A stretch of DNA of 64,000 bases from Eutypa lata (lineage: Eukaryota > Ascomycota > Sordariomycetes > Xylariales > Diatrypaceae), in contig JAKULF010000009.1 of NCBI GenBank assembly GCA_022661535.1, forward strand, positions 2,046,001-2,110,000. Reading direction: 5' to 3'. The translations under genes were made by a program, and so were the position numbers. Numbering within the stretch: position 1 is the first letter of the stretch; each line of letters opens with the position of its first letter. Below, piece after piece: positions 20,665 to 32,583 of this stretch. The notes under the pieces are model-generated. The model saw only the letters and a program-made list of their open reading frames with translations, did not search any database and had not been told where the DNA came from.

Positions 20665-23600
20665 ATGTCAAGCGCCGGTCTGCTGTCCCGAGGCCTAGCC
20701 GCCTACGCCTCTATATCTGAACAACGACCAGCCAATAAATCGTCCAAACCACGGTCGGTACTGAGGAAGAGAAGGAAGTCATTATCAGCCGTTCATGTCG
20801 TGGTTGAAGAGAAGTCGGTCAGTCGGCCCATCTCTTGTAAGGTCGAGTTGCAAACCACAGTCTCGGATTTACCAATCGAGTAAGTGTTTTACCATAAATA
20901 AAGAATGTAAATTTAGTCGTTTATTCATAACATTCATACGTATTCATATGTTACCTCTTTGAAAGTTACAAGAACTACCCCTTCACTCGAAATTACCATA
21001 ATTGGTATTCCCTGGCTTCTATGTTTTGTTTTGTTTTGTTTAGTTTTGTTCTATTTCCTCAAGCGGCTTAACAACCAACACAGCACTACGGAAGTGGTCC
21101 CCACCGAACATTTAAATGGTTTCGTCATCGCTTCCCGTCTTGCTACCCCCTTTAAGTACCACTCCGGATCTTAAGCTCCAGCACCAGCTACTGGGGAAAG
21201 CCCCTCGCTTTGGTAGAAAAAGGGGTTCAGGACGGCGTGGTTGATCTCCACATACCCATGGGTTTCTGATTGCGATATCCAACGCACGGAGCGCAGTAAT
21301 ACACTACCACCAAGCGGCAGCCTTGCTCTGTGCGCCTCAACCAAGCCCAAGCGGACTTGGTGTTGAAGCTCACCCATAAATCTGATATTCTTGGTTGATT
21401 TGACCAGATCGCAAGCGCGAACCCTGGGGAATTGATCAATTGCCACATCTACCTAGCTCTAGATGCTAGTTAAGAGAGCGCGCGTCCGATCTAGGGTTCA
21501 AACTTTTCTACACTATCATAGGCCTACCAATACTAGATCGTCAGGTACAATCTCCTGAGGATCCATCCGAAGGCGAAAAATACGGACCCATCCACACCCG
21601 CTAGCATCTACCGTCTTGCACCTAGCACTTAGCACTTAGACCCTGTTGGCCGTCAATTATTAGCTCTCCAGCTTTTGTTAACTTTCTTTTTTTCTTTTCT
21701 TTCACAGATTCCCTCCTAGACACTACCATCAAAGAGCGCGTTCAGCATCAGAAGTGCTGTCCCATCCGAGGTTCGACGATAATTTCCTGAAGCCCGTGCC
21801 GCCGCGCAGACCGTATATAATGAGCTCCGTGATGGGTCCCGGGCCGGCCCCGAAACCTCACAATCCCGGGTATCCTCCCGAATCCTACGCAATCCGGAAT
21901 CCTTCGACGCGGGACTTCAACAACATGCGGCCCAATCGTTCATCCGCCACCCCGAGGAGACCGAGTTACGGCCAAGGGCAACAACAACAACCGAACAGAA
22001 TGCCCCAGGGACCACCTGGGGGTTATTATAACCGGGTGGAGCCACCCCAACGACCCTCGATTCACAACCGACCGAGACCTTCAAGTAGCACCTCCAGTTC
22101 TGGTAGTACCGTCATGTCGAGAGATAGTTCCGATCCCAGAATGGCGAGTCCTTCGAGTAGTCGGACCAGCTTTACGAGCTTCGATTCCCTGGATTTAAGC
22201 CAGCGGAAGCCAGAGCTTGGTTGGCAACGACCTGCACCCATTAAGCAGAACAGGTCTAGGAGGGCCCCGGGAGAGCTTTTCGCCGCCTTGCCAGACGAAG
22301 TCTTGGAGCTCATTGTCGACAGCTTGAAGAAGGTGCACCTGCAATCTAGGAGTGACAGCTGTGCGACATGCATGATGAGAGACTTGTGTTGCGTCGCCAC
22401 TGCTTCACGGAGATGGTTGGAACCCGCAAGGGCTGTGCTGTGAGTGTCGTCTACAGAGAAACATTATACGCTAGAACTAACGAATAATACCAAGATATGA
22501 GGATATACAGCTCATCGGAGCCGATTCACCCATGCAAAAGAAGCGCTACAAGTTACACCACGGAGCACGGTTGGTTTTGCTGCGCCGTACCTTAAGGTCT
22601 AAACCCCAAATAGCAGCTCTCGTACACAGTCTCAAGGTACCAGCAGTGCCTGCCGATACGCCCTTGGACAAGTATCAGAATCTGGTGGCGTCCGTCATTA
22701 TGGCATGCCCGAATTTCGAGCGTCTGGTAGGATTCCATCAAGAATACGACCACTCGTTCAACCGTCTGTTCAACGCATTATCGACTCGGGAGCAGCTTAA
22801 GGATATGACGTGGGTAATCGAGGCATCGCCGTTGCAAAGACGGCAACCCAGCTCGAAGTCTAGCTCGGGGTCTAGCGGCATGCTGAATCAGGACAATAGA
22901 AAGTTTCTCGCAGCGCCGGGGGATCTCCACCCAGACCAGAGCGCGCAGTTCCTTGAGATGCACGCCAACTGGTCGCAGTTAACGACCTTGACGATTCACT
23001 GTCTCCCAGGGGCGACTCTTACCCCAGTATCTCTTCTCGGTACTATGATGGCACACCTACCGGAACTTGAGGACCTCCACCTATCTAGCCTCCCCCCGAC
23101 CGCCTTCAACGACTCTAACCTACTCTCCCTACCCCCGCTCCGCACCCTCTCCCTATCGGACATGTGCGGTATCTCGGACGCGGGGCTCGCGGCCTTCGCA
23201 AGGCGACCATCAAGCCAATCCATCAAGAGCCTCACGTTGCGAAATATCGGCCTCGACTCGCTGCCCGTCCTCGGTCGGCTCTTCTCGCACCTCACGTCAC
23301 TGGAGACCTTCGCACTGGTCCAGGCCAACGCGCCCCTGCTACCCGACGGCGAGATGATCTGGCTGTTTCCCTATATCGCTTCCGCTTCGCTGCGGAAGCT
23401 GCACTGGGACATAACGAGCAGCGAGGCAAGCGCAAGCCGATCGAACTCGATCCTAACGCGGAGCATAACAGCGAACGGATTCCCATCGCTGCGCGTAATC
23501 CGGGCGCCTAACGACCCCGACGGCTTATTCCAGGCCCTCTGCAAGCCGGAGGAGCGGATCGAGCTCGCCAGCGACAGGTACCAGAGCATGAACCATCAAC

Positions 23601-24232
23601 AGCAACAGCTTGCCCGGGGCGGCCTCATCACCCGAGCAGGGACCAATCCGAAATCGGGCAGCGAGGCGCCACAGACGCCCACCACGCCTAAGACGCCGAC
23701 GCGGTCGCCGCTGGGCTTCATGTTCGGTTCGTCGTTGTCAATGGCGAGCGACGCGCAGCAGCAGCAGCAGCAACAGCAAGTCATCACCGAGAGCCCGGCA
23801 TCATTAACACCCGGGCAGGAATCCGCATCCTCCCCACGGTGCACGAACCTAGCGCAGGCGCGCATGGCGGCGCAGAAGCGCCTCGAGGCGGCGTGGGCGA
23901 CGCCGCGCTTCGTGGTGCAGGTGATCGACGAGAACGGGAGCGCGGCGGAGCGGTTCGACCTGGGCGGGTTTCTGGGCGAGACTGAGTCCCGGATCCGGTA
24001 CTGTCTAACGCCCGACGGTGAGGGGGCGAGCGATGAGAGCGGTGGGCTTGTTGAGGTTGTGGACCTGTTGCGGACCAATGAGGGGGACGAGGTGAAGGAT
24101 GGCGATAGGGAAGGTGAGGGCTGTTGCTCGGGGCGCTGGAATGCCCGTGATATTGGCGATAAGCGCGATCGGGAGAGGTGGTGGCATGTGGAGCGCGCGA
24201 GGTGGGGGAGGGGGGATGTGAGGCTTTCTTAG
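20665..24232 (+). CDS. F-box/leucine-rich-repeat protein with polyglutamine and disordered regions
   Basis: Proposed exons 20665-20879, 21708-22439 and 22495-24232 give 894 residues. The first intron is long for this genome (828 bp) but has a GTAAGT donor, a pyrimidine tract ending in TTTCACAG, and matching phase. A shorter model starts at the ATG at 21820 (785 residues). After a Pro/Ser/Arg-rich disordered segment comes an F-box-like helix, ELFAALPDEVLELIVDSL, then CCVATASRRW, which resembles the SKP1-binding part. Leucine-rich repeats follow (LEDLHLSSLPP, LRTLSLSDMCGISDAGL, KSLTLRNIGLDSLPVLG). The C-terminal third holds an eight-Gln run coded by CAG/CAA near 23755-23780 and charged low-complexity sequence. 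Such proteins usually choose substrates for SCF ubiquitin ligases; no specific target can be inferred. Confidence 0.75.
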
Positions 24233-24898
24233 GGGAGGGGTGGAGGGACCTATCTGAGGGTTGCTGAATACTTTACGGGGTATATACATGCACACACACG
24301 CACACACAATGATTTCGTTGGGTTGGACAGATGGAGGAGACGTTCATTTTTTGCTTTCACTTGTCGAATCTAGCATGCTCGTAATGATCGGAGAGCATGC
24401 GTACACACATACATACATACATACCTACGTACATGCTATAAGGGGTTGGTTGTAGTTTAGTATAGGATCGATTCTATGATACCCCTACGTCGAATAATAC
24501 AAGTCGTTTTCCGTACATCGTAACATCTCCCTCCGAAACATTTCTTTTCGACATATCTATCTATTGAATAGAAACAGGCTGATTTTTCGTACTTGAAATA
24601 TAATTACTTATCCTTCGTTTCCAACCTGAGTTCGAGTACGTAATTTATACATTTGTTATCGTGATTTCCGACGAAAGCCGCACAGAAGGTGCAAGATCGG
24701 CGCCGAAAAGACCGAGACAATTCTTCAGCCGAGCTCAGCTTCAGCTAACTAGACCTGTCAACGTCATTGCCGACCCGATGCTCCAATCTTTTAGAACAAT
24801 TAAAAATATAAAACTAATGTAGTTCGCAAAGCAAACAAATCCTACACCATACTTGCCCTTTCCCTCTCTCCTATGATTATTGAGGTCTAATACAAATA
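24233..24898. other. Intergenic with microsatellites
   Basis: A CA-rich stretch at about 24289-24307 and an ACAT/ACATAC tandem at about 24405-24430 lie in the presumed 3' flank of the F-box gene. No further gene is seen. Confidence 0.5.
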
Positions 24899-25804
24899 AT
24901 GCGGTCTTCATTACTCCCGAGAAGATACCAAGCCAGTCGCATTTGCGACGCTTGCAGACAACGCCAGCAACAGCAACAGCAACAGCAACAACGCAGCATC
25001 ACCTCTCTCAGCTTCCTCGCCTCTTCCCGAACCTCCCAAGCGCGCCAACACAGCGCGCCCTTGCGACTCCAACAAACACCCACCACGAGATTCATATGCC
25101 ACAGTCAAGCCCTGCTCCGCTCCTCCCCCTCCTCCTCTCCAGCACCAAGCAGCAACGGCGGCGGGGAGGACAAGAACGCCAACCCTGACAACAATGCGAC
25201 AACGACAACGACAACGACAACAACACCAACGCCGAAGACGCACTACGACCTCTTCCCCAAGACCCTACCCCTCGGCCCGCCCCCCACAGGCCCCTTCCAC
25301 ATCGACGTGCGCGCGCTGCGCCGCGAGTACCTAGCGCTGCAAGCGACGACGCATCCGGACCGGCACCCGCCGCACCTGAAGACGCGAGCGGAGGGGTTGT
25401 CGGCGCGGGTGAACGAGGCGTTCGCGACGCTGGCGAACCCGTTCCGGCGGGCCGTGTACGTGCTGGACCTGAAGCACGAGCAGAAAGGCGACACGGAGAC
25501 AGGGACAGGGACAGGGACGTACCACGCGGACGAGACGGCGAAGCTGGACGACCCGGAGCTGCTGGGCGTGGTGCTGGAGGCGCGCGAGCAGGTGGAGGAG
25601 GCGCAGGACGAGAGCGAGCTGGAGCCGCTGAAGGGCGAGAACGAGGAGAGGATCCGGAGGAGCGAGGAGGTCCTCGAGAAGGCGTTCGAGAGGGACGATT
25701 TGGACGAGGCGGGCCAGGAGGTCGTGAGGTTGAGGTATTGGGTTAATATTAAGGAGAGTATTGATAACTGGGAGAGGGGGAAGCCCGTTGTCTTGGAGCA
25801 TTGA
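24899..25804 (+). CDS. JAC1: Mitochondrial J-domain co-chaperone for Fe-S cluster assembly (Jac1/HscB)
   Basis: A single exon of 301 residues. The protein stimulates the ATPase of the mitochondrial Hsp70 that helps move Fe-S clusters off the Isu scaffold. An Arg-rich, acid-poor N-terminus (MRSSLLPRRYQASR) fits a matrix-targeting presequence. The J domain begins at HYDLFP near residue 115 and carries the HPD motif at residues 152-154, followed by SARVNEAFATLANPFRRAVYVL, which is the usual HscB helix III region. The C-terminal HscB domain (DPELLGVVLEAREQVEEA, then VRLRYWVNIKESIDNW) binds the scaffold. A CxxC at residues 16-19 (CDAC) recalls the Zn-binding N-terminus of some HscB proteins, but only one pair is seen. 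Poly-Gln, poly-Thr and a Gly-Thr repeat (coded by ACAGGG units near 25500) are insertions unlike the yeast protein and are probably disordered. Confidence 0.9.
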   Translation: MRSSLLPRRYQASRICDACRQRQQQQQQQQQRSITSLSFLASSRTSQARQHSAPLRLQQTPTTRFICHSQALLRSSPSSSPAPSSNGGGEDKNANPDNNATTTTTTTTTPTPKTHYDLFPKTLPLGPPPTGPFHIDVRALRREYLALQATTHPDRHPPHLKTRAEGLSARVNEAFATLANPFRRAVYVLDLKHEQKGDTETGTGTGTYHADETAKLDDPELLGVVLEAREQVEEAQDESELEPLKGENEERIRRSEEVLEKAFERDDLDEAGQEVVRLRYWVNIKESIDNWERGKPVVLEH

Positions 25805-26619
25805 TTGCTTGGTTGATTGGTACTTACCTAGGGGAGAGGTGGGATGGAGAGCGTGTATGGGCGCAGATTTTGGAGGTAGAGACTTGTGTGTTCTGTGCAT
25901 TCGGCTGAATATAGACTTTTGGGGCAGTGAGGTCTACATCATCCTTAAGAGATGGGTTTATTATAAAGTTATCCCCCAGCAGAGGCATTGATAGACACTG
26001 GTTTGCCAATCCCACGCACTGGGATTGCAAGGTAATATAACTACGTAAAGACTAGAGGCGGGTTCGGCTTCAACCGTCGCCAATGTACAATAAACGGGTA
26101 CCGTTTGGGATTGAATCACCCCTTTAACATTCGACATTACATCACATACCTGTCGGGTCTTCATTCTAACTAGTCCCTTCTACCTTGGTCGTATGAAGTT
26201 GCGGTTGCAGTACTAGCCACACCCTACTGTACGACTCTATGGAATTAGGTACAAACTATACCCAAGCCAAAGAAACATAAACCACGCCCACTTGGGATCT
26301 CTACCAAAGAGTAAACGGTGATATGATAGAAAGTCATCAAATCGTCAAGCATTCAACTCATGCTATAGCCAAAAACAACAACAACAATACTAACGCTTAT
26401 GCGCAACGCCTATCCTACATACTCCTCCTAGTTAACCGACTGGCCGACCAAGCAAGTGGTATCTTCGCTCATCCATATGAGAATCGACTTACAATTCGTA
26501 AAAAAGCAAACAAACAAATAACTCGACATACCTCTTTCCCCCGTCCCTGAAGACAAATCTATAGAAGAAGATGACGAAGAAGAAGAAAGGAAAACGACAA
26601 CGAGAAGACGACAGATCTC
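25805..26619. other. Convergent intergenic region, no gene seen
   Basis: About 815 bp between the Jac1 gene and the 3' end of the minus-strand regulator. Short open frames have no features. Confidence 0.55.
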
Positions 26620-29600
26620 TCAAGAGCCCCCAGCCCAATGCACCTGCGCGTTTGGATGAACCGAACCAACACCCATGCCGCCGCCATTGCCGTTCGTAAA
26701 GCCCATACCCATGCTTAGATAAGTATCAATGTCCGTCATGCCCTCGTTCTCGAGGACGTTGTACAGTTCCATCTGCTGTTCTTGGCTGAGGCTTCCCTGC
26801 CTCTCGGGTGATAACTCGGAGAACTGAGCGAAGCTTCCTCCTCCTCCTGAGTTCATCATGTTCTGACCACCGCCGCCGCCGTTGAGGGCGGGTGCGTTGC
26901 CCGCTCCTCCCCATAAAGCCCCTCCGGTCCCGCCACCTCCAAAGGTGTAGGGGGAGATAAAGGGCGGTGGTGGGTTGAACCAATCCGTTATTGTGTTCGG
27001 GGGAGGCAAGGGACGCTGACCCTGCACATGGTGTTGCTGGGATAGAGGAGGCGGGGGGATGGTGAAGGTAGATGTGGGTTGCCTTGCTTGCTGCGGTTGT
27101 TGCTGTGGAGTTTGCTGGGGAGTGGAGTTGAGAGATATGTTGGAAGGAGAGGTTTGAGGTAGCATCTGGGCTGACATCAAGGGGGTAGCAAGTATCGAGT
27201 TGTTCATTGTGGGAAGAGACCTGGCACCCGGAGGCATGGTCTGAGGGGGCGTCGGCGTATGCTGTGGCGGGGAGTGCACAGGCGGTGACGTTGTGCATTC
27301 GCTCGCCGGAGGTGTCTGGTCTTCCTCGAGAGACGCTTCTTGAAGCTGATTGTAATCGGGCGGGAAATAGCTAAACCGGCGACCGGTATGATCACTGGTG
27401 CCCGGGTTATGAAAGATCGAGTTGGATCTGAACGTGGGCTGCGATGCGAATGGGTTGTCGAAGTTGAAATCCGTCACTGGCTCTGGGGTTGAGTCGAATA
27501 CGCAACCGAACTGTGGTCGGTTGAAAGCCGATGCGTTCTGCTTGGGCATTGCTGAGGAACCTAAGACCTCGGATCCAGGGGGCGAGTTTGTCTCTGGTTG
27601 AGATGGCGGTGTATTGTAAGTGCTCGCGTTTGTCAAGGCGGGTGTGTTCCTGGACTCGTAACTCTGTAGACAAGCCTTCGCAAAAGTCGAGTATAACTGC
27701 GAAGCTGCGGAAGTTCCTGGCCATCTTTCCGAACACTGGTCGATTATTTCTAACGAGACATTGACGAGTTCTTGTACCTCTTCCCGGGCGTGAAGGGCTC
27801 GTATCTCGGAATACGTGACGCTCCATAAAAGAGCGTTAATCGCCATATATATAGTTAGCAAAAAGACCCACGTAATATCAACAGCCGCAGCGACCATCTG
27901 CTGTCTAGAGATATTTATGACATAAGCAGCGGAATCGAAACATTTCGTTGCTGATTGAACTGATGGCGTAGGAACTTGAGGTGATGGGCGGTGAAGAGTA
28001 ACCACCATGGTATGAAACCTGCCCGTAAACCTGGAGTCCAACGTGTTAATACTTTCAACATCTAGAACAGTCTGAGTAGAGTTTCACATACCAGGGTTTA
28101 CACCAAGGTGGGCTCTCAGGTGTAGTATTTAACCAATGCTTCATCTTGTTCTCTATGTTTGTGAACCAAGGGTGGCGATCATCCCTAGGTTCTTGGTGCC
28201 TCTTTTCATACAGAACCCTCCGGATCTCAGCTTGCAGCTCTCGCATTTTACAGAAGTGGATTGCGACTAGTTTTTTCTCGTCTGGTGGTCCGGGAACGAT
28301 CCCATTTTCAGTTATATTGGCATCGCTTACAGTTTCAAAGAATTTCACATCAACCCGGTCATTTGTCTTAGCGAAGCCAGTTGGTCGCCCCATGGATTGC
28401 GAGAGTCCAAATTCCAGCGTAGCAACGCTCCAGCTTACTCGCCGGCGGACATCTATGCTCATCGCATCAGTAGCGCCTATGGTGATTGTCTTCTCGTCAG
28501 CCAGACCAAGCTGCTGACATATCCGCGTCGCCAACCCCACGATGTAGTAAACCGCTGTACGTGTGGGTGTCAAGAGCGAATATTGTGCAAGAAGGATGAG
28601 ACACTGGAGCGTCTTTAGATCTTTTGGCCGGAGAATATCTTCAAAGTACTGCATGGCCGCCAGATAGTAGCTGTCAGCTAGACCAGCATATGTCGCGTCC
28701 AATTTCTGTAGACTGATAGCCATAATTAATAATACCAAGAAGTTCTGGTATGGTTCTTGGCTTCCGGAATAGACATCGTTGAAAGCGGTTGTTAACACCC
28801 TCTCGTGAACGATCGGGGTGAATATTTGGCCTACAGGGTAAAGTCAGGGGCTTCGTCTAAGCAAGAAATAGTATGATTGGTGCTCACCTCGTTGGCAAAA
28901 GACTTCAATCAGTTTGTCAGATATCGCCCTACTTGGGAGGTTCTGCGCTGGGACAGCACTGATCATTGGGTAGCTCTTTCTACGTGAAGCTGCTGCTGGC
29001 GGTAAGGCGCTGAACGATTGCGTGCGCGTTTCGGTCGAGGAAGCGGAATCGAGACTAGGTGTACTGGGTCTCCGTCTACCACGCACCTCCGGTATCAGCT
29101 CAGATATGCGTGTCGACTCTGTATATCGCTTGGCCTCTTCCATCAACAATCGTGTCATAGCAATCCCGCTAGAAGGACCTAAATACCGCGGCGTCTCATC
29201 GGTCTCGTTAAGGCGAACCAGACCTCCAGGCCTAATAAAGTCTTCATTGTTTTTAGGGAAGTCATCCTCGTCTGTGTACTGGCCTAACTCTGCTTCCAGC
29301 GCCCGTACTTTCTCCTGGAGCTTAACGACGTAGTACCGACTGATCTTCTTGCCCTTGGTGGTGTCGAAGTACTCGCAGATAGAGCCTGAACGCTCGCATG
29401 GTAGACAACGGGGAAGCGTGGGGTCGCATCGCGTTTTCCTCTGCCACAGTACGGGTTAGATAACTATAGTTGCCTACACTGGCTCTCTACGATGTTTTCT
29501 GTCACGTTCCCCCATCTTTCACTTGCGTATATGTTTGTATGAAAGTAGATGATTCCAGGGTAAGGGAAAGAAGGGAAAAGTTGCTTACTTGGCGACAACG

Positions 29601-29756
29601 GCAACATGCTGTTAGAGTATGCGCAATGCGGTGCGAATTGTCGTTTTCCCCGTGCTCCTCGAGCTTTACTGGCTTGCTCGGGTGGAATACATGTGGTAAC
29701 CTCTGGGGGTACGTCCCGAAGCCTTCAACTTGGCGGAAAACATGTGAGGCGTCCAT
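26620..29756 (-). CDS. Zn(2)Cys(6) transcription factor with fungal-specific regulatory domain and Gln/Pro-rich tail
   Basis: Four exons (29756-29589, 29440-28888, 28830-28092, 28030-26620) give 956 residues. All introns keep phase (148, 57 and 61 bp). The zinc cluster is split by the first intron: Cys51, Cys54, Cys61, Cys68, Cys71 and Cys78 with spacing C-x2-C-x6-C-x6-C-x2-C-x6-C. A linker and a coiled-coil dimerisation stretch follow (YYVVKLQEKVRALEAELG). The fungal-specific middle homology region runs through exon 3 (LILLAQYSLL, RRRVSWSVATLEFGLSQSMGRPTG) and the start of exon 4 (MVVTLHRPSPQVP). The last 300 residues are rich in Gln, Pro, Ser and Gly and may activate transcription. It faces a second regulator across 2.8 kb. 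The start at 29756 is the first ATG in frame. The target genes are unknown. Confidence 0.85.
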
Positions 29757-32583
29757 TAGTGACTTTATCAAGTTCAATTCTATAGATTATATTGACATCT
29801 AGGCGTCTTCCTGCCCCGAAAGCAAGACAAGGCTGCTTGTCTTTCAAGGTCTCTTTTATAAGTTCTGTAGTTTGTGGGAAACGCGGGGAAATTCCTTGGG
29901 GGTTATCGCACAAGGTAGACAGGGTAAGGTAGCAAGCATCCCAACCGAATGTAATAGTCCCGAAATTTTTGTAAGGAAAAAAGAAGAAAAAAGCAAAAGG
30001 CGGTAAACAAAAGGTCCAGATAGATCTATTATTAAAAGCCTTAATCATTCACAGTTTGAAAACTCCTGAACGGAAAGTAAATGTTCAGACGCGAAAGTCT
30101 TGAAGAAGTCAGACTCAATGAATGGTTGCCTTGCAAAGTGGGATGGCTTATCTTAGCTATACCGACTATAGCCTATAGCACCCACGCATCTGGTAACTTA
30201 CTAAGTGACAGCACCCACAGATGTTACAATAATACTACTATAGTGAGTGAGATGAGCTGCATTAATAACCGCTAGTAACGGTAAACTAGACCAACTCTAG
30301 AAGTATCCTGGGTGGTTACGTAACCTACAGATGTGTAGCTTAATCCTTTTACTACGCAGCTTTTGAACTTGTCGTGGTTGTCGATTTCCTTTTTTTATCA
30401 TAAGAATTTCCTATCCAAGACTATATTCCTACATGGTTCCCTGTTTAATTCCCGTTTCTAGCTATAATATATGCGTCCCTTCCCGTTTCAAAATGCCCGA
30501 TCCGCATCCCACAGGAGGAGGCTCTGTGAAGTTTTAGTGCCCGTCCAAGCTCCATAAGGCAGCTTGGACAGGCAGTTGGAGATGGCCATGGCGTAATGAT
30601 GTCGCATAGCATCATGTTCTATTTGGAGAGGACCGATCAAACTAGGATTTCAAAAAGAGCGAAGGTTCTCTCATCAGGTTGATCGATCCTATGTAGCACT
30701 AGGCTCCAACCAGCAGCATGACTGTTTATAGTCAACGGGGAAAACTCATCTCTTAACACTGAGGCCTTTACACAAGTTGTCATCCTAAGTGTTACCTGAT
30801 AAGTGTGGGGGAGAGGGGTATATATCAATATGAGAGGGTTCATTATGATGTTCAATAGGTGTGTATAATAGCCTATGATATCAAGTGTGTAAGTATGTCC
30901 AATGTGACTATTGCCATGCCTTCATATGAATACGATATTGCCAGTCGTTATTTTTACTTTTGAAACAACCCTCATCATACAGAAAGGTTGCGTTGCGTAC
31001 CTAACTCAGCTACGGTTATAAATGCAGAGTCACATATATACATACATGTAACTAGCTGTTACCCACAGAATCCTATCAACCTCTTGGCAGACCTTTTTTT
31101 GGTTACCGGACATGTTGCCGAACCACAACCTCTGTGCGCCTACATACAACTCCTTATGCACAGTAATGACGCAACTGCAGCCGTCCAATAGATCCGTCAA
31201 TAGATATTAATTACCGAGAGTCAACTGACATTGAAGAAAAGTACCATAGGTAGGTAGTTAGGTAACTACATACATGTAGTAGGTAGTGAAAAGAAAGCAA
31301 TGTGACAGAATGCCTATTTATCTCTGACCTTACCAACGTACGTGGTAACATCGCGCAATGGGGTCACGTAGGGAATATCAACCTAGTTTTTATATATGTC
31401 CATCGACACAATAACTGAATACCGAGTCATTGCCAGGGAGTGCCTCCTTTTGGAAGGAGCAGAATTGTTCTATAATCGTTCCTTTCTTAACGCTGCCTAG
31501 GTAGTTAGAGCTCTACTACTTTGCTTAGTTGCAGATTGCTTAGCAAGCCTTGGGTTCTGTGACCTGTCAGCCTGGAGTCGTTTCAGTTGATGCAAAGAGC
31601 CAACAGAGCCCCAAATCCCACCGTTTTACATACCTAGCGCATTATGTACGTACAGTTTTAGTAAGTCTTGCACACGTGGGCCTGGATCACCGGCCGGCGG
31701 CATACATACATCCAGACCAGACATACAGGCTGCTGCGTAAGACTGCGGGATTACATAAGTTGAGTACATGTATGTAGTTAGTTAATGGGCCTCAAGGATG
31801 TACATACTTGTATGCAGGCTTTAGGTAGCATAAGGGAGCCATTCTAGATTCTTACCAAGGTACACGTGGGACTTTTCCAAAAAGGATTAAGAATTCTCCA
31901 TATGATAATTCCCGTCATTCCTGTCTATACCATCTCAGGATTCCTATAATCCAACAGGTTTGATAATCAATACATACCTATGTAGGGGGTTGCTTTGGGG
32001 CCGTATTCTATTTTCTCCTTCAAGCACACCTACATATGTATTTACGGTACCTAATACTGAAATAAACTACTTGTACCTATACTTTAGTTCCTGTCCTTGG
32101 CCTAATCGGTCAACTACCCCACCTCACAACTACCTGGTCGAAGCCTCATATTCCGTTGGTTTTCGACCCACCTACATTTTCGCAACGTTCACGTAGGTCC
32201 TTTAGCGTATTATACAAGAGTTCTCGCTTATCAAGAGTCTCTCCCATTCACCTGTTACCCTGGTCATAAGGCTTGTCCTTTGGTTTCTTTTTAAGATCTC
32301 TTGTCATAGATCGCATTATACTTATCGAGAGACTTTGCGCTTCTAGATTCTTGCCGGTAATCCCGGTATATAATTCACCCCACGAACTAGCACTTGATTA
32401 ACTATCTAGATAGACAGACAGGCAGACAGCTCAGCTCAGCTCAGCAAACGGGTCTATCGAGTTTAATAAGTTATGATAGTTACCGTTTATCAAAAGGCGA
32501 TTTTCACTTAATTATTCTGTCCTCTAGAGCGTTGCTGATATTACGGCGCACGATTTCTTGGCTTCAGATCTTTGTTAGGCGCA
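29757..32583. promoter_or_regulatory. 2.8 kb divergent intergenic region between two regulator genes
   Basis: AT-rich, with no convincing coding frame. TACATGTA-centred palindromes recur (near 31041-31051, 31268-31279 and 31764-31775), and TACATA/ACCTACATA motifs at 31800-31815, 31970-31985 and 32027-32041. Such length and motif density are more than a core promoter needs, so it may hold distal control sites or an untranslated or non-coding transcript. Confidence 0.45.
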
